DNA of 64,000 nucleotides from NCBI GenBank assembly GCA_963971305.1, contig OZ020307.1:2369501-2433500 (forward strand), read 5' to 3'. This stretch comes from Arcuatula senhousia (taxonomy: Eukaryota > Mollusca > Bivalvia > Mytilida > Mytilidae). Of the stretch, positions 1 through 12,145 are shown piece after piece. Made by a program: the position numbers and the translations under genes. Each line of letters starts with the position of its first letter. Position 1 is the first letter of the stretch. The notes under the pieces are model-generated. The model made no database searches. It was given only the letters and a program-made list of their open reading frames with translations, and had not been told where the DNA came from.

Positions 1-10
1 GGGTTTTGTT

Positions 11-275
11 TTGTCTTCCTTTACCGGATTTGACACACTGAATTGGAAATTTGCAGCGCGGCGGGTGTGCTATAGCAGGCAGGAACCGCTTACTCTTCCG
101 GAGCACCCGAGTTCACTCTTGTTACGACTTGAGTTCGCGTTGTTGATTTCTGTTCGGTTGTTTTTATGTTTTGTGTTTCCTTGTGCTGTTCTTGTTCATG
201 TTTACCGGTTTTGTCGTTGCTTTTTAGGACTTTTGACACTAGAATGCCCCTTTGGTGCCTCTGCTTATTCCATTC
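11..275 (+). repeat. Family 1 dispersed tail repeat, copy a
   Basis: The segment runs from a TTTTGTCTTCCTTTACCGG head, through 'CTTACTCTTCCGGAGCACC' and 'GAGTTCGCGTTGTTGATTTC', to an end near 'GACTTTTGACACTAGAATGC'. The same order of blocks recurs at 21.3, 33.0, 35.4, 42.5 and 57.35 kb on this strand and at 22.4, 34.6, 35.9 and 41.3 kb on the other. At 34.6 and 41.3 kb the block directly follows an RT C-terminus, so I infer it is the 3' tail of a retroelement (family 1). A 111-residue frame is open across this copy, and related frames are open in others, but it starts and stops inconsistently, so I do not call it a gene. Confidence 0.75.
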
Positions 276-346
276 TTTGCAAAAAGCTGTGTTCAATCAG
301 CTGTGTCAATCGTGATATGAGTTGTTTAGGTGGAATAGCAGTGTAA

Positions 347-1700
347 ACTAAGACTGTACTCATCGCCTACTGCACAATACTTTCTTCTACACTCTTGCTC
401 ATTTGAATTTGCAAATTTAATCAGACTGTCTATATCTTTTGAATTATGAGTTCTAAATACAAGTTCAAAGAAATTTTACTCAAATGAAATCAATAAAACG
501 TCTTGTAAATTGATGATACTGTTTGACCTTTCACAGAACAATGAATCAAAAGCAGTAATATGATTACAGTAATCAAAGTGTAAAAACAATTGCGACATTT
601 AGACATTCCTTAAAACCGTGATTCAATTATCTGAAAGGAAATTTAAGGTTTAAATTGGTATTTGACGAACAAAAAAAACATTCTTACTTTTTACTTTTTA
701 AGCAATAATCATTTGTTATGTTTTATCTTTTTGTACCTAAACTGAACGATTGAGTGTAAGTGTAAATAAGTGTTAACATGAAAAAGAAATGATAGTTAAA
801 CGCAATTGCCTTTTATAAGCTTGTGAAATTACAAAAAGGGGGAAGGGGGCCCTTGGTTTTTGTTTACTGATCACAAAAAATATTTTTAAGGTGTCGCGAC
901 AGGATAATTTTTCATTAGAAGCATTTTCTTATATAGCGATAATCCTTCTGCAGGATATTTTTATCACCCTCTGTTGAATCGTTTTCAAAATATTTTTTTG
1001 GTAAAAAACCAAGTCCCCTCTGACAGATAAAAGGTCGGTCACTTGTTATCAGCAAGTCTTCATTGGTGCTCCTTATCCCAGTTTGGTTGTTGCATTGGTG
1101 ATCATCAGTTTAAACCTTTCCCAAAAATTGTTTATTTTAAAATTAGTAAATTTAGTAAAATTGTGACAGAAAATTGTTACATAACGTCTTGACGACCTTC
1201 GATAATTCCAAAGGAAAGTTCCGTTTAGGTTAACCAGAACAAATTATAACACCCCAATCTACGTCTATGTCTTACATAAGAAACAGAAAATTGTCGCTTC
1301 TATTTCAAACACATTTTCAAAGTCAATAAAGCAGAAAATAAGATGATTTGCTCAGTCAGAACATAGATGACATGTATCAATCTTAGACAACTCTTGAAAT
1401 TACCAAAGACAACGAAATTAGTTTTATTTCACACTACGTCCTTTCGAACATCGATATAAATCTCCAAAATGATCATTTGACGAAGGAATAAGTATGATAT
1501 TTAATTAGATCGACAGTTTTTTTGTTATTTTTTCACAACACTGTCAAACTTGGCAATCACAATTTTTCGGGTTTTCACAAAACAGTCAGAGAAAAATTAT
1601 CAATTAAATAATTAGAAGGATCATGAACTATGTACAATACAAACATTAAAAAAACAACATATGCATATTTTTTTTAGTCTTAAAGAAAAAGCTCTGTACT
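347..1700. other. AT-rich DNA without recognisable features
   Basis: I see no supported ORF, RNA or repeat structure. The stretch is AT-rich with homopolymer A and T runs and is probably intergenic or intronic. Confidence 0.5.
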
Positions 1701-1971
1701 TTAAAGGGACGACCATTTGATTCTGAAGGGGGGCCTGGTAGTTTCGTTCGAGACGAGATTATTTATTTTCACAATTTTGCGGGCCAGAATATTAGCGGCA
1801 AGAATATTTATTTTCTGCATACAATAATTTAATTGAGCAAGGATCTTGGGACGGATTATTTATTTTCTTGCAAATAGAGGCCAGATTATTTATTTCCAAT
1901 TTTTTCCAGGCCAGAATGTTTATTTACAAAAGCTGCCAGCCCCCCTCAAAATCAAATGGTCGCACCCTTAA
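1701..1971. mobile_element. MITE with about 35-bp terminal inverted repeats and TTAA flanks
   Basis: The left end (AGGGACGACCATTTGATT, continuing into GAAGGGGGGCCTGG) is the imperfect reverse complement of the right end (CCAGCCCCCCTC, AATCAAATGGTCGCACCC). Both ends abut TTAA (1701-1704 and 1968-1971), which could be a target-site duplication of the kind made by TTAA-specific cut-and-paste transposons. The interior carries four variants of a 'GCCAGAATATTTATTTTC' motif, so part of it is an internal short tandem repeat. There is no coding capacity, so it would be non-autonomous. The TTAA pair could also be coincidence in AT-rich DNA. Confidence 0.65.
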
Positions 1972-2222
1972 TACATCTTAAAGTCCCCGCAATTGATAAT
2001 TACGCTAGTGTACATGTTTTTTTATTTCCAAGTATTTCCTTTTTTTTATTATCAAGCTTTTATTATGATGAAAATAATAGATAGTTGTCCATTGTATCAA
2101 ATGGCAAAAAGAAAACCATAAGTCTTAGTGCATGTTTCTAAGAAATATGCAATACAAGCACTTGTAACATAGGAAACCCGTGGTCTAAATCCACATTATC
2201 GACTAATTTCACAATGATTATT

Positions 2223-2729
2223 AAGTCCCCCAAACAACGTTTGGGGACTTATTGTTTTTGCACCGTTTCTTATTATTATTATTCTTCTTCTTCCGATTCT
2301 TCCGCTTAGTCGTGAACTTGTCCGGAGATCCCAGAGAAAACGATTCCACATATCAATATGAAACTTGGCAGGATAATAGATTGTAAAGAAAGGAAGCTTC
2401 GTTGACAATCGGAATTTTCAAAATGGCTGCCGTTTCCATAGAAACAGGAAAATGGACTAAATATTGGACATTGCAATATCTCGGTAACCTAGGTGCGCAG
2501 GGTTATCAAATTTTGTAGGTTGATAGAGCAAAACATTCTCTTTAATAATATGAAAAAAAATTTTGAAGCGATATTTACGGTTTTCGAGATATAAATAAAA
2601 ATGTGATTTCAAGGGGAGATAATCGGGTCAAAATTTTCAAAGTGCTCCGATTTACATGAAAATTGATATTTAGGGTTTTTTTGACATGCTGCAGAGAATA
2701 GTGGCAAATACGGGTCGTTTGGGGGACTT
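2223..2729. mobile_element. Non-autonomous repeat with AAGTCCCCCAAAC ends
   Basis: AAGTCCCCCAAAC at 2223-2235 is exactly inverted at 2717-2729 (GTTTGGGGGACTT). The left end is also a hairpin by itself, because the inverted motif appears again at once (2223-2250). Inside are a TTATTATTATTCTTCTTC tract and a 'CGAGATATAAATAAAA' region, with no ORF. It looks like a foldback or MITE-type repeat of about 507 bp. The true outer ends could lie a little beyond the inverted motif. Confidence 0.55.
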
Positions 2730-3640
2730 TGTGACTTGCTTGCAATCACAGTTAATACTTGTTATTCTTCCAATGATATGCTCTAGAAATTATTTGAGTT
2801 TTTAAATCTGCTTTTTAAGTGTGTTGACGAGACAATCATTTTTTTATTTTTTCATTTTGGTCAGGTTTCCTTCATTTTGTTTTTGTCTACACCGTGTAAT
2901 TTGCTGCTCAACACTTGGCCATGCAAATGGTTGTAGGTTGGGAGAATTAACAAATTTTGAAGAGTTTAGTGGAGCGAAAGTCACTTTGTTATAAAAAAAG
3001 ACACCATCATGACCATACCAAACGTTTTTCATAGAAAGTTGGTGCTTTATAAATGCCCCATAGTAAGCTTATCTTATCACAACTGATCATATTCTGAATA
3101 AATGGTTTGGATAGACAAATGCACAAAAACCGAATACCGAATGTGTAGTTTGACATTCAGAAAACGAGCTAATCACTTGGGTACAATTGAAAACGAACAT
3201 CAAGATCTTGAATGCAATGCTTATTTAGTTTTGGGACAATGCTCGTTATTGCTTTTAAACAAACACTTTTAACATGCGAACTCGAAACTTAACTATTAAT
3301 AATCATTGCACCACAAGATAGTGTGGTCTCCCAATAATGAGAAAGTCATATTGCCCATTGATGCATCGAATGGTGATATCAGTGGGTAATTTTAAAAATA
3401 TTCGTTATATTATTTATGTCGCTTTTCTTTTAAGAAAAAAATATATCAGATACATGGACAGTTTTACATGCTTTGGGCAAATAATAAACCCCGCCTCTAG
3501 GACAAAAAATGATTTAAATTGTAAGCTGTAGGTATCCAAATAAATTATGCGAAAATTCCTGAATTATTACATTCATGGTGTTCTAGAAAAATGTTAAATG
3601 GCCAAAGTAAACAAAATATGAAAAGCATACCTCAAAGAAA

Positions 3641-4912
3641 CAAGAGGCTCTCAGGAGCCTGGATCGCTCACCTGGTCCTTCAGCTAGAAGAGTTTCTTCT
3701 ATGAGCTATTACCCATATGAAGAGTAATCTGAAAGCTTTGACAAAATGGAGACTCTTGTAGAGCCTAATGAGCTGCAGGGTTAAACAAGCAACAGCTCTA
3801 TCTCTATCTGCTATAGTTTTTGTCTCGCCTGCGAAGCAGAGCGGGACATAGGTGTTACTTTACCGGCGGCGGCGGCGACGGCGGCGTTAACTTTTTGGAA
3901 AAGTTTTATGAGCACCTCCATATCTCAAGAACTATAAGTCCTAGGTTGATGAAACTTGGTATGCATATGCCTCAGTAGTAGCTTAGCACAGTTGCATCCC
4001 CATCTTTTGACCTTGACCTTGATTTTCCGGTTTAGTGACTTTGACAATTTTCAATACATATAATAGCAATGGAAAAGTTTTGCGAGCACCTCCATATCTC
4101 AAGAACTATAGGTCCTTGGTTGATGAAACTTGGTATGCATATCCCCCAGTAGTAGCTTAGCACAGTTGCATCCCCATCTTTTGACCTTGACCTTGATTTC
4201 TCAGTTGAGTGACTTTGACAATTTTCAATACATATAATATTAATGGAAAAGTTTTGCGAGCACCTCCATATCTTAAGAACTGTAAGTCCTAGAATGATAC
4301 AACTTGGTATGCATATGCCTCAGTAGTAGATTAGCACAGTTACATCCTCAACTTTTGACCATGACCTTGATTTTTCGGTTGAGTGACTTTGATTATTTTT
4401 ATTGCATATATTTGCAATGTTTAAGTTTTATAAACATTTTTTGATCTCAGAAACTGAAAATCCATGTAAATTCAAAATATAGTGGAAGAAAGAAAGAATA
4501 ATTGTTTCTGATGGTGCCGGCAGGCGAGACATACTTTAGTGTTAACTCTTGTTATTCTATGGACAAAAAACATGAAAAACATTATTTTTTACCGTTAAAG
4601 GGCCATAACTCCTATAAGGGGTCATCTGACATCTTCGACCCAATGAAGACTTTTGCAGATGAAGAAGGAAGGTTGCATCAGACTTTCTCTATCTATTTGA
4701 CTTTTTTATTTTCAAGCCAAAAACAGTAGTTTGGCAACCCCCTGGCCATGTTTTGGACGATTCAAAAATGGAAACACAACTTTTGTGCAGGACACACTAA
4801 GGATCAATCATACCAAGTTTCAATAAATTCTGTTTGGTAGTTTCAGAGAAGATTTTTGAAAAATAATGTTAACAGACGACGACAGACGCCAAGTGATGAC
4901 AATAGCTCACCT
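3641..4912 (+). repeat. Family 4 dispersed repeat (AGGCTCYCAGGAGCCT head), copy a
   Basis: It begins with a palindromic AGGCTCTCAGGAGCCT followed by 'GGATCGCTCACCTGG' and ends near 'AAGTGATGACAATAGCTCACC'. A sibling copy lies at 53233-54105 and a minus-strand fragment at about 34450-34590. It contains the block 'GTAGAGCCTAATGAGCTG' and the block 'GGGCCATAACTCCTATAAGGGG', both present in the sibling. This copy is split by a separate 709-bp element (3822-4530). No coding function is apparent. Confidence 0.7.
3822..4530. mobile_element. Nested element with 11-bp inverted ends and three 175-bp tandem units
   Basis: The ends are GTCTCGCCTGC (3822-3832) and its exact complement GCAGGCGAGAC (4520-4530). 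Just inside the left end is a GGCGGCGGCGGCGACGGCGGCG run (about 3864-3885). Then come three tandem units of about 175 bp starting near 3897, 4073 and 4247, each with 'AAAAGTTTT', 'GAGCACCTCCATATCT', 'AAACTTGGTATGCATA' and 'TTTTGACC'. It interrupts family 4 repeat copy a, so it inserted later. There is no ORF of note. It could also be a tandem-repeat-bearing MITE whose real ends extend a few bases further. Confidence 0.6.
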
Positions 4913-7900
4913 TCGGTCATATTCAAATTTATACTGGAATAAAATATACGCCAGGTCTAATATAATGTAAAAAAAATCAGCTAAAATGTATGACTTGTAA
5001 CAATATTTTGCTTCGATTATAAAAACCCTGTTTGATAAACATAGAGAAAAATAACTGAGCTATGAAACTTCATACGCTTCACGAACCCACTGTTACATCG
5101 GGTTAGTAATTAATAAAAAAAAATATATACAACCATCATGATTAATTGAAGAAACAGAATAATACAAAAACAATAGATGAAATGGTAATATATCTAGGAT
5201 TTATAGGGAAAGCATTCTGTTATGCTATCTTAGAACTAAGGAATGACAATCATCACACGGCTGCTGAACAATTATTCTCGGTTGGTTCTGGCAAAATATC
5301 GCCATCACTGATATTTCATTGTTTTCGTGGATGATTTCAAATTCAGAGTAATAGGAGATGTGTGCAAACAGTATTGTGTGACGAAGCGATTTCACTTATT
5401 AACCTGAAGCATAGATAAAGGGAGATGACCATGAACGTTCTGTTGTAAGGGATACTTATGCTGATAGCAAAACACTTAGAACCTAAGTAGCTGTTAACAG
5501 AATGTACTAAATACTTATATTGATGATCTATTGTATTAATATTAATAATTTTTGAAAAGTAAATGCAGATGAATATCAATAGTTTGTAACCTACAAAAGA
5601 GTACAATTTTTGAAAAAAGGCATTTTCCTTAAGGTATGGTTGTTGAACTTGTTAATGATTGTTTTTGGTCTAGTTCCCCTCATCTAAACTATATTATACA
5701 AAGTCATGCTTATATAAATTACCATTAACACAGTTTGTTTGTGCATTTTGCTGTTTACGGTTTAGGTCATATTTTCGAACTAGATGAGCAACCTTGCTCA
5801 ACAGATCTAATGTAGGTGCGAGTCTGAAGATTTAAAACAAATTTAAAAGTTCAAACTAGCATTTTTGCTGAAAGCTGAGATTACTAAAAAGCATTTTCTT
5901 AGAGAATTATTAATATTAATTAGTATATTGATTAAAAACGGTGACATCTAAGACCAATGTGGTAGGGTATTAATAATTCAAGATGATGTAGAACAATGTG
6001 ACAAGGTCGCTGAATGGAAACTAAAATAAGACAAGTTGATAACAATAAACGTAGGTCATAAAATGTCATCTAAAGTCAGTTATTGAAAATTACAAAAAAT
6101 CTTTGTATATTTTCAATATAAAAACAAATAAACGCAGTTCGTGCAAAGATAAGCGAAGTTATGATAAAACAACTGAAATGATTCGAATGTGAGAAACTTC
6201 GAAGGTAAAGACAAAATTGTAGAAATTAATAAATTTGGTGCGCACAAAATCATATGAACAAGAAAAGATTGTTTACAATAAATCCGATAAATTTTTTTTT
6301 TAGACTTTGCTCAAATCTTTAAACCAAAAATACATTCAACCAAAAAACATAGAAGAAAGCAAAGGAGCATTCGAATAATCAAATTATATATTAAGTACAA
6401 ACCGAAGACAACAAAAATTCCCAGAAACTCAAAATCAGCAACGTGAACTCACATCAAAACGCACATCTGGCATAACGTATCAGTGGTAAAAAGGATACGG
6501 CTTTAGAAGAAGGGGGAGTTACAGCAATTTTGTTGTGTAGAACGTCTTCCTTCGGGGTGTTTTTTGAAATGAAAATCAAAGTATGAAGCAGACCCAAAAA
6601 TGCTATGTGTACCTTATCTTAAGTTCCAGGGGGGATTATATGAGATGGAGAGAGTCACTTAATCAATAGTAAACAATTTGAAAATGTCTTATCCTAGGTC
6701 CTACTACGCCATCCGGTATATATGTACTCGCCTTATGGATGTATTTGATTTTACGCAAGCGAGTATTCTTAACTGTATTCACTGCAAAAAATTTTTGAGC
6801 GATGAGTCGAAATTTGTTGCCATTTTCTATGTACCAGTAGTATATCATTTCCTGTTTCTTTGAACAATGCTCAAAAGTTACCTTTCGGTAAGTTATTGTT
6901 AGGTTCTTGTTAAATTAGGTTCTTTGACAATGTTTGGAATTCCGAAATCCTGAGGGTCCACTTGTTGCGGATAATCTGATTTTAAAAGGTTCTTAGAAGC
7001 CAACATAGATAGAGCCATTATTTCTCTTATCCCATGTCAAAATGCGTGTTCTTTAATCTTCTATTCCTTTTTAGCGTGAATAATCTTTACCTTGATGTAG
7101 AGTAGGCACATCAACCAACAATCAATCATTCATAATTACCAGTATTCCAATATATATTTCTTCGTGACGAAGAAAAAAGAAAACGACTGTCCTGTATGTC
7201 AGAAAAATACTTAAATCTGTTGTAAATTATATAATATCGTATATAACTATATCTTTCTCGGGAATATCCCTGTTCCATTTAAGTCAGAAAAAAAACTTGA
7301 CCTATCAAAAATCTATACTGTAAGGTATATGGCTCTAAATCTAATATGATCATGACAGAAGTGCTATAATGGGATGTAAATATACTCAGTGTTCCGGAAA
7401 CACCAAGCGTCGATCATTTTATTGAATAAAACGAGTAGGGGCTAAAAGGGCAGACGCATATCCATCACATATGTGCAAATATTATAAAGCAGTAAATGTG
7501 TTGTAAAACTGTAAGGACGTTTAGCTTAAGTGGCTTGAGAGAATCTTATTGCCATTTATTTTAGAAACATATCTCAACTTCTATAAAGATAGGAAAGTAG
7601 AAACCGGCGTAAAGTGATTTTTCATAACAAATGGTCTGTAGAAATCGGAGATAATTAAGGTAATTAATCAATTTATCACACAACCAAATGACTTTACTCT
7701 TTCATAATGTGATTAACTTACTTGCAATAAATGGAACAAGTCGACCAGGGCTGATTCTACAGAGAAAAAGAAAAATGACTGAATTTGATTTCGGAGATAC
7801 GACCATATCTATTTTGGGTTGATTTTAGAAGAAAAAAATGAGTGGAAGAAAAAAAAATATCATTCATTGTATAAAATAGAACGTAACATTGATTTTCTTT

Positions 7901-9400
7901 TCGGATAGTTTAAAAATACATTTTTTTTCTGAAATAAAAAGATCAGGTGGACCTGTTAAATTTTCGCACGTCAATTTTAAATTTTAATCAAATAACTTTT
8001 GAAACTTTTAAAATTTTACCTCTTTAATTATGATCAAAATCATTAAAAATACATGTGTACATGTACTAGTAACAGAAATTTGGGTAAATAAGTACTAGTA
8101 CTAAGAAATCAAAGACATCCAATTTTCTTTTTTAAAGAAAATACCCTCTTTACAGTATGTATGTTGAGAGAATCGATAACCACAACTGGTTGTACACCTG
8201 AACCACGTAGCTTTAGGATATGCTTATGAAGCTCGTTATTTTTTTTGGTTATGTTATTGATTACAAAATATCAGCTCATCAACTTAAGAGTATATCCGGA
8301 TAAATCTTACGCAAGCGGCCGCAACAAGCGACGCCAACAATTGAAAGAACATTTCATTGAGAAATGAAACAGCAACGCAAACGACTTAAATTGTCGTATC
8401 ACGATCGAATTTGGATAGGCTTACTTGAAAGTATATTCGTTTTAACAGAACAACAAAAAGGTAAAAAATCCGATCATCATTTCTAATATCAAACTTTTGA
8501 ACAACGTTTAGGAACAACTCTCAAACGTTTGTGACATCGCTTTGAGTATCTTATTCTTAATGTTTCCATGAATCCCCGTGCTTTTGTTTATAAAGGTTTT
8601 GAAATACGAATGTAACTTTAGTATTTTTTGCATCTTTAATAATTTTACCCGGAAGAGTTGTGATTTGTGTTGATTAAAAAATTTAAATATTTGACATCAT
8701 ATGTTTTATAACTTCAAGTTGGTAAGAATAATGCAGTGCGGTATGATTTGATAGACGGTTGCTGCTGGTTAACACAAATGTCTCTCTATGTAACCTTGTT
8801 GTTCAAATCAAGATTCTAATAAAGGAATATATACGTTTTGTTCCGTGTCATTGTCCTAGCAAACATAGAATATAGGAGAGCGGTAGAATGACTATTTTTA
8901 AATATGTAAGAATTTTTATATCTCAATTGGTTTCTTGTTAGGGATTGTTTTGATTAAAATTCTGGTAACGGATGTCTTTGGAAAAAACGAGAATAACGAA
9001 GCTGTGAAATTTATTTTTCTTGCTTCAATTAAAATTCAGTCCGATCTGAATAAAATCAAGTGGAGTTAGTTTAAAATTTAAATCAGAATGTCTTTGATTG
9101 CTAATGAAACGTCGTAATCAAATGATATATCTAGTTAGGTTTGTTTGTTCAACTCTGACTTTTATTTGAAATCTTCAAAGAAACAACCGGAATTGCAATA
9201 AAACTTGCTAAGTTCCAGCACGTAATTTAATAAAACTATTTTTCTCTCTAATGATGCATGCCATGACAATGCACTTCATTACTAATTAAATCTATAAAAT
9301 CTGATTTGTGAAGTTTAAATTCTTGATATCTCTTTGAAAAGATTTGAAACGAGAAAAGGAAATTCATTTTGTTGGCGACAAGACAAACGGATACACACCG
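4913..9400. other. Long AT-rich tract without supported genes
   Basis: Only short ORFs below 90 codons occur, on both strands and without any recognisable protein motif. The 6678-6863 region is open on both strands but has no supporting features. I see no rRNA or tRNA pattern and no clear repeat copy. It is probably intergenic or a large intron. Confidence 0.45.
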
Positions 9401-9418
9401 TTTAAGAAGACAAAAAAC

Positions 9419-9942
9419 TCAAATAATATAAGTTTTCTGACGTGTATACTTGCAGTTTAAAGCAGTTTTACCAGTGGATAAAGGTGCAGCATACCTAAAA
9501 ATAATCGATAATCTTCGATTTCTCGGAAACCGTTTGTCGTATCTTATTGAAATTATACATGTCTGCACACTTGATAAAATCTTAACAAAATTGTCGAGTA
9601 ATTTCTGTCTAAATAAAAATAGCCAAAACGGTCTCAATAAAACGTTTGATATAGTTATTCTGTACACGCATTTTCCAAGGAGTATCCGCTCATCAGCATC
9701 GTTTGAATCAAAGATAAGCAAACATATAGAAACAATAGTACTTAGAAGAGGGAAGCCTGGACCGACGATATCGACCGGGTGAAATAAAATGGTAAGATTC
9801 GTGCCATACAAGTCTGACGACCAGGCTTGTCATTACCCTCTGGGACCTCCGGTGCACCAGTAGTGGTTAGCAACCCAGTGGTTTCAAAAATACCCATCAG
9901 CCAACAATAATAGCTGTAACACAATTGCTTGTTATGCTTCAA
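9419..9942. other. Locally GC-richer segment open on both strands (candidate exon, unproven)
   Basis: A 130-codon frame runs on the minus strand (9811 to 9419) and a 110-codon frame on the plus strand (9450 to 9782) over the same bases. An adjoining minus-strand frame (9942 to 9742) includes 'APEVPEGNDKPGRQTCMAR'. On the plus strand a plausible acceptor (TATACTTGCAG, ending 9454) precedes the frame and an AATAAA lies at 9783-9788. I do not recognise either translation. It could be a terminal exon, a decayed gene, or chance openness in a region with fewer TA-rich stops. I choose no strand. Confidence 0.2.
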
Positions 9943-10366
9943 TTCAAAATTCCGAAAAAATAATTATGCAATGTTATTTCTTTAAGCGTTTTAAACTGCA
10001 GAATAAAAACTGTATGCTCTTAAGAAAACAACAAATTTTTAAAGACGAAAACATTTGAGAGGGCGTTTTCAATTGGTGAAGGAATGTTAAGAGTGAAGTG
10101 TTCAAATTTTAATAAATACATAACAGTAAAAGTCCATCAAACTACTTGAATTGCAGATAAGCCTACTCTATAATATCTAGCAACAACCTAAGTACAAAAC
10201 ACCATGGCTTAAACTTCCCCTTCACATGCAGAAAGCAACATGCCGTCTGCTCGACCTTATTCGTTATTCTAGAAACTGAAATAAAACAGCTTTTAGTGCT
10301 GGTATTGAAAAAGAATAATTGAACATATCATTCATTATTGATTTTGTCCAAAACTGTTGGATGAAA

Positions 10367-11129
10367 ACACCAGATGTAACATGCTCTAGAATCCAGTGTA
10401 AAAAGGTAAACAGACCAGATGGAACATGCTCTGGAATGCAGTGTAAAAAGGTAAACAGACCAGATGGAACGTGCTCTGGAACACAGTGTTAAATGTGAAA
10501 ACACCGGATGGAACGGGCTCTGGAACGCAGTGTAAAAGTTGAAAACGCAAGATGGAACGTGCTCTGGAATGCAGTGTAAAAAGGTGAAAAGACCAGATGG
10601 AACGTGCTATGGAACGCAATGTAAAAAGGTGAATAGACCAGATAGAACCAGATGGATCGTGCTCTGGAACACAGTGTAAAAAGGTAAACAGACCAGATGG
10701 AACGTGCTCTGGAACACAGTGTAAAATGTGAAAACACCAGATGGAGCGGGCTCTGGAACGCAGTGTAAAAAAGGTAAACAGACCAGATGGAACGTGCTCT
10801 GGAACACAGTGTAAAAAGGTAAACAGACCAGATGGAACGTGCTCTGGAACAGTGTATAAAGTGAAAACACCAGATGGAACGGGCTCTGGAACGCAGTGTA
10901 AAAAGATAAAAAGAATAGATAGAGCATGATCTGTAACGCAGTGTAAAAAGGTGAAGAGACCAGATGGAACGTGCTCTTGAATGCAGTGTTAAAAGGTGAA
11001 AAGACCAGATAGAACGTTCTCTGGAACACAGTGTAAAAAAGTGAAAAGACCAGATGGAACGTGCTCTGGAATGCAGTATTAAATGGCGAGAACGCCAGAT
11101 GGAACGTGCTCTGGAATACAGTGTAAAAT
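10367..11129. repeat. Minisatellite, 45-bp unit, about 17 copies
   Basis: The unit reads roughly ACCAGATGGAACGTGCTCTG then GAACACAGTGTAAAAAGGTAAACAG, and neighbours differ by scattered substitutions. There is a short duplication near 10640-10650 ('AGATAGAACCAGATGG'). Because 45 is a multiple of three, long minus-strand frames (219 and 187 codons) and a short plus-strand frame stay open. They carry a 15-residue period such as 'FQSTFHLVCLPFYTA'. The frames are best explained by the repeat itself and not by selection: two overlapping minus frames are open together. Confidence 0.85.
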
Positions 11130-12030
11130 CCACTAACGATTGTGCCATTTTCTTCTAATGAAGAGTGCAACAGAATATAAAGATTGTGCAGATTTCTTCA
11201 AATGCTCGAGGGAAATAAGACTCTTCATTGGTGTGTTTGTCACGTAAGAACTTTCTTGGTTATGTAATAAAATTTATGATATGATATTTGGACTAATTTT
11301 TGAAGGAATCTAATAAAGCAAATTGATCCATCATCTGATCTGGTGTTCAGTTGCGATATAAAAACTGCCAACAGGCATAATTTAACAGCAATATATCAAA
11401 ATTACTCACTGAAAGATTCATTTGACCTGTTAAAAAAGGAAATGCATAAAAAGGTGTAAAGCAATCTCCAAGAACAAAAAGTTCAAAATCTTGGATAGAA
11501 AAATTAGGCAAGATATTTGCTTTAGCATCAATCCTGTGCTCGCTGAACCTGAGACTGCTTTGCTTATTACTTTAGGAAAATCAATAATGATGAGAAAACG
11601 TCATCCCTGTAGAATATTACGAACAAAATTTTCCAAATAAAGAGCTGGATGGCCAGAGGCGGGGAGTAACAAATTTGTTTAGCTATGGTTTTCACGTGGT
11701 GGTCGACGATAATATTGAAAACGATCAGTTGATAGCAAAGAAGCAAATAATTTCTTAAAGGGCATCCAAATAGATTCCATATAAACAAAAAAAAACGTAA
11801 AAATACTAGATATCGACAACAGTTAATGTACAATCAACGACCCGAAACTCTCGAAAAAATTAACCATGTTCACCGGATGAAATAAGATATTCAAAGATCT
11901 CTTTTAAAAATCATATCAAGAAGATAGATAAAACATGTATTGATCAAATCAGTTATTGATCCACAATGATTCGATAGAAGGTGTGGAACCGAGTTTTCTT
12001 GATACAAGTAACAATTCAGGATGCCACGAT
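11130..12030. other. AT-rich DNA without recognisable features
   Basis: Only short ORFs are present (for example 11833 to 11567 minus) and none has a recognisable motif. I see no repeat that I can match elsewhere in the window. Confidence 0.4.
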
Positions 12031-12145
12031 GAAATGAAATTAATAACAAAATTACCAAACTTGGCGAACCAATCTCAAATGTCCATGAGAGAAGACAAAA
12101 CAAGGAAGAGATAACGGTGAAATTGAAGATACGGTCCAACACTCC
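12030..12145 (-). repeat. Family 3 tail fragment
   Basis: The block 'AACAAAATTACCAAACTTGG' followed by 'AATCTCAAATGTCCATGAGAG' and 'AAATTGAAGATACGGTCC' matches the same order of blocks at 28290-28380 and 58655-58750, where it leads into the GATCGC module. Here it breaks off just where the module should begin. Confidence 0.5.

Noticed and set aside
11..346. 111-codon plus frame as a secreted or membrane protein (several Phe/Leu/Val-rich stretches)
   Set aside because: It lies in the family 1 tail, whose other copies are frameshifted. The hydrophobic stretches come from T-rich DNA.
10489..11170. Two minus-strand frames of 219 and 187 codons as genes
   Set aside because: Both lie within the 45-bp tandem repeat and are open only because the unit is a multiple of three. 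They overlap each other in different frames.
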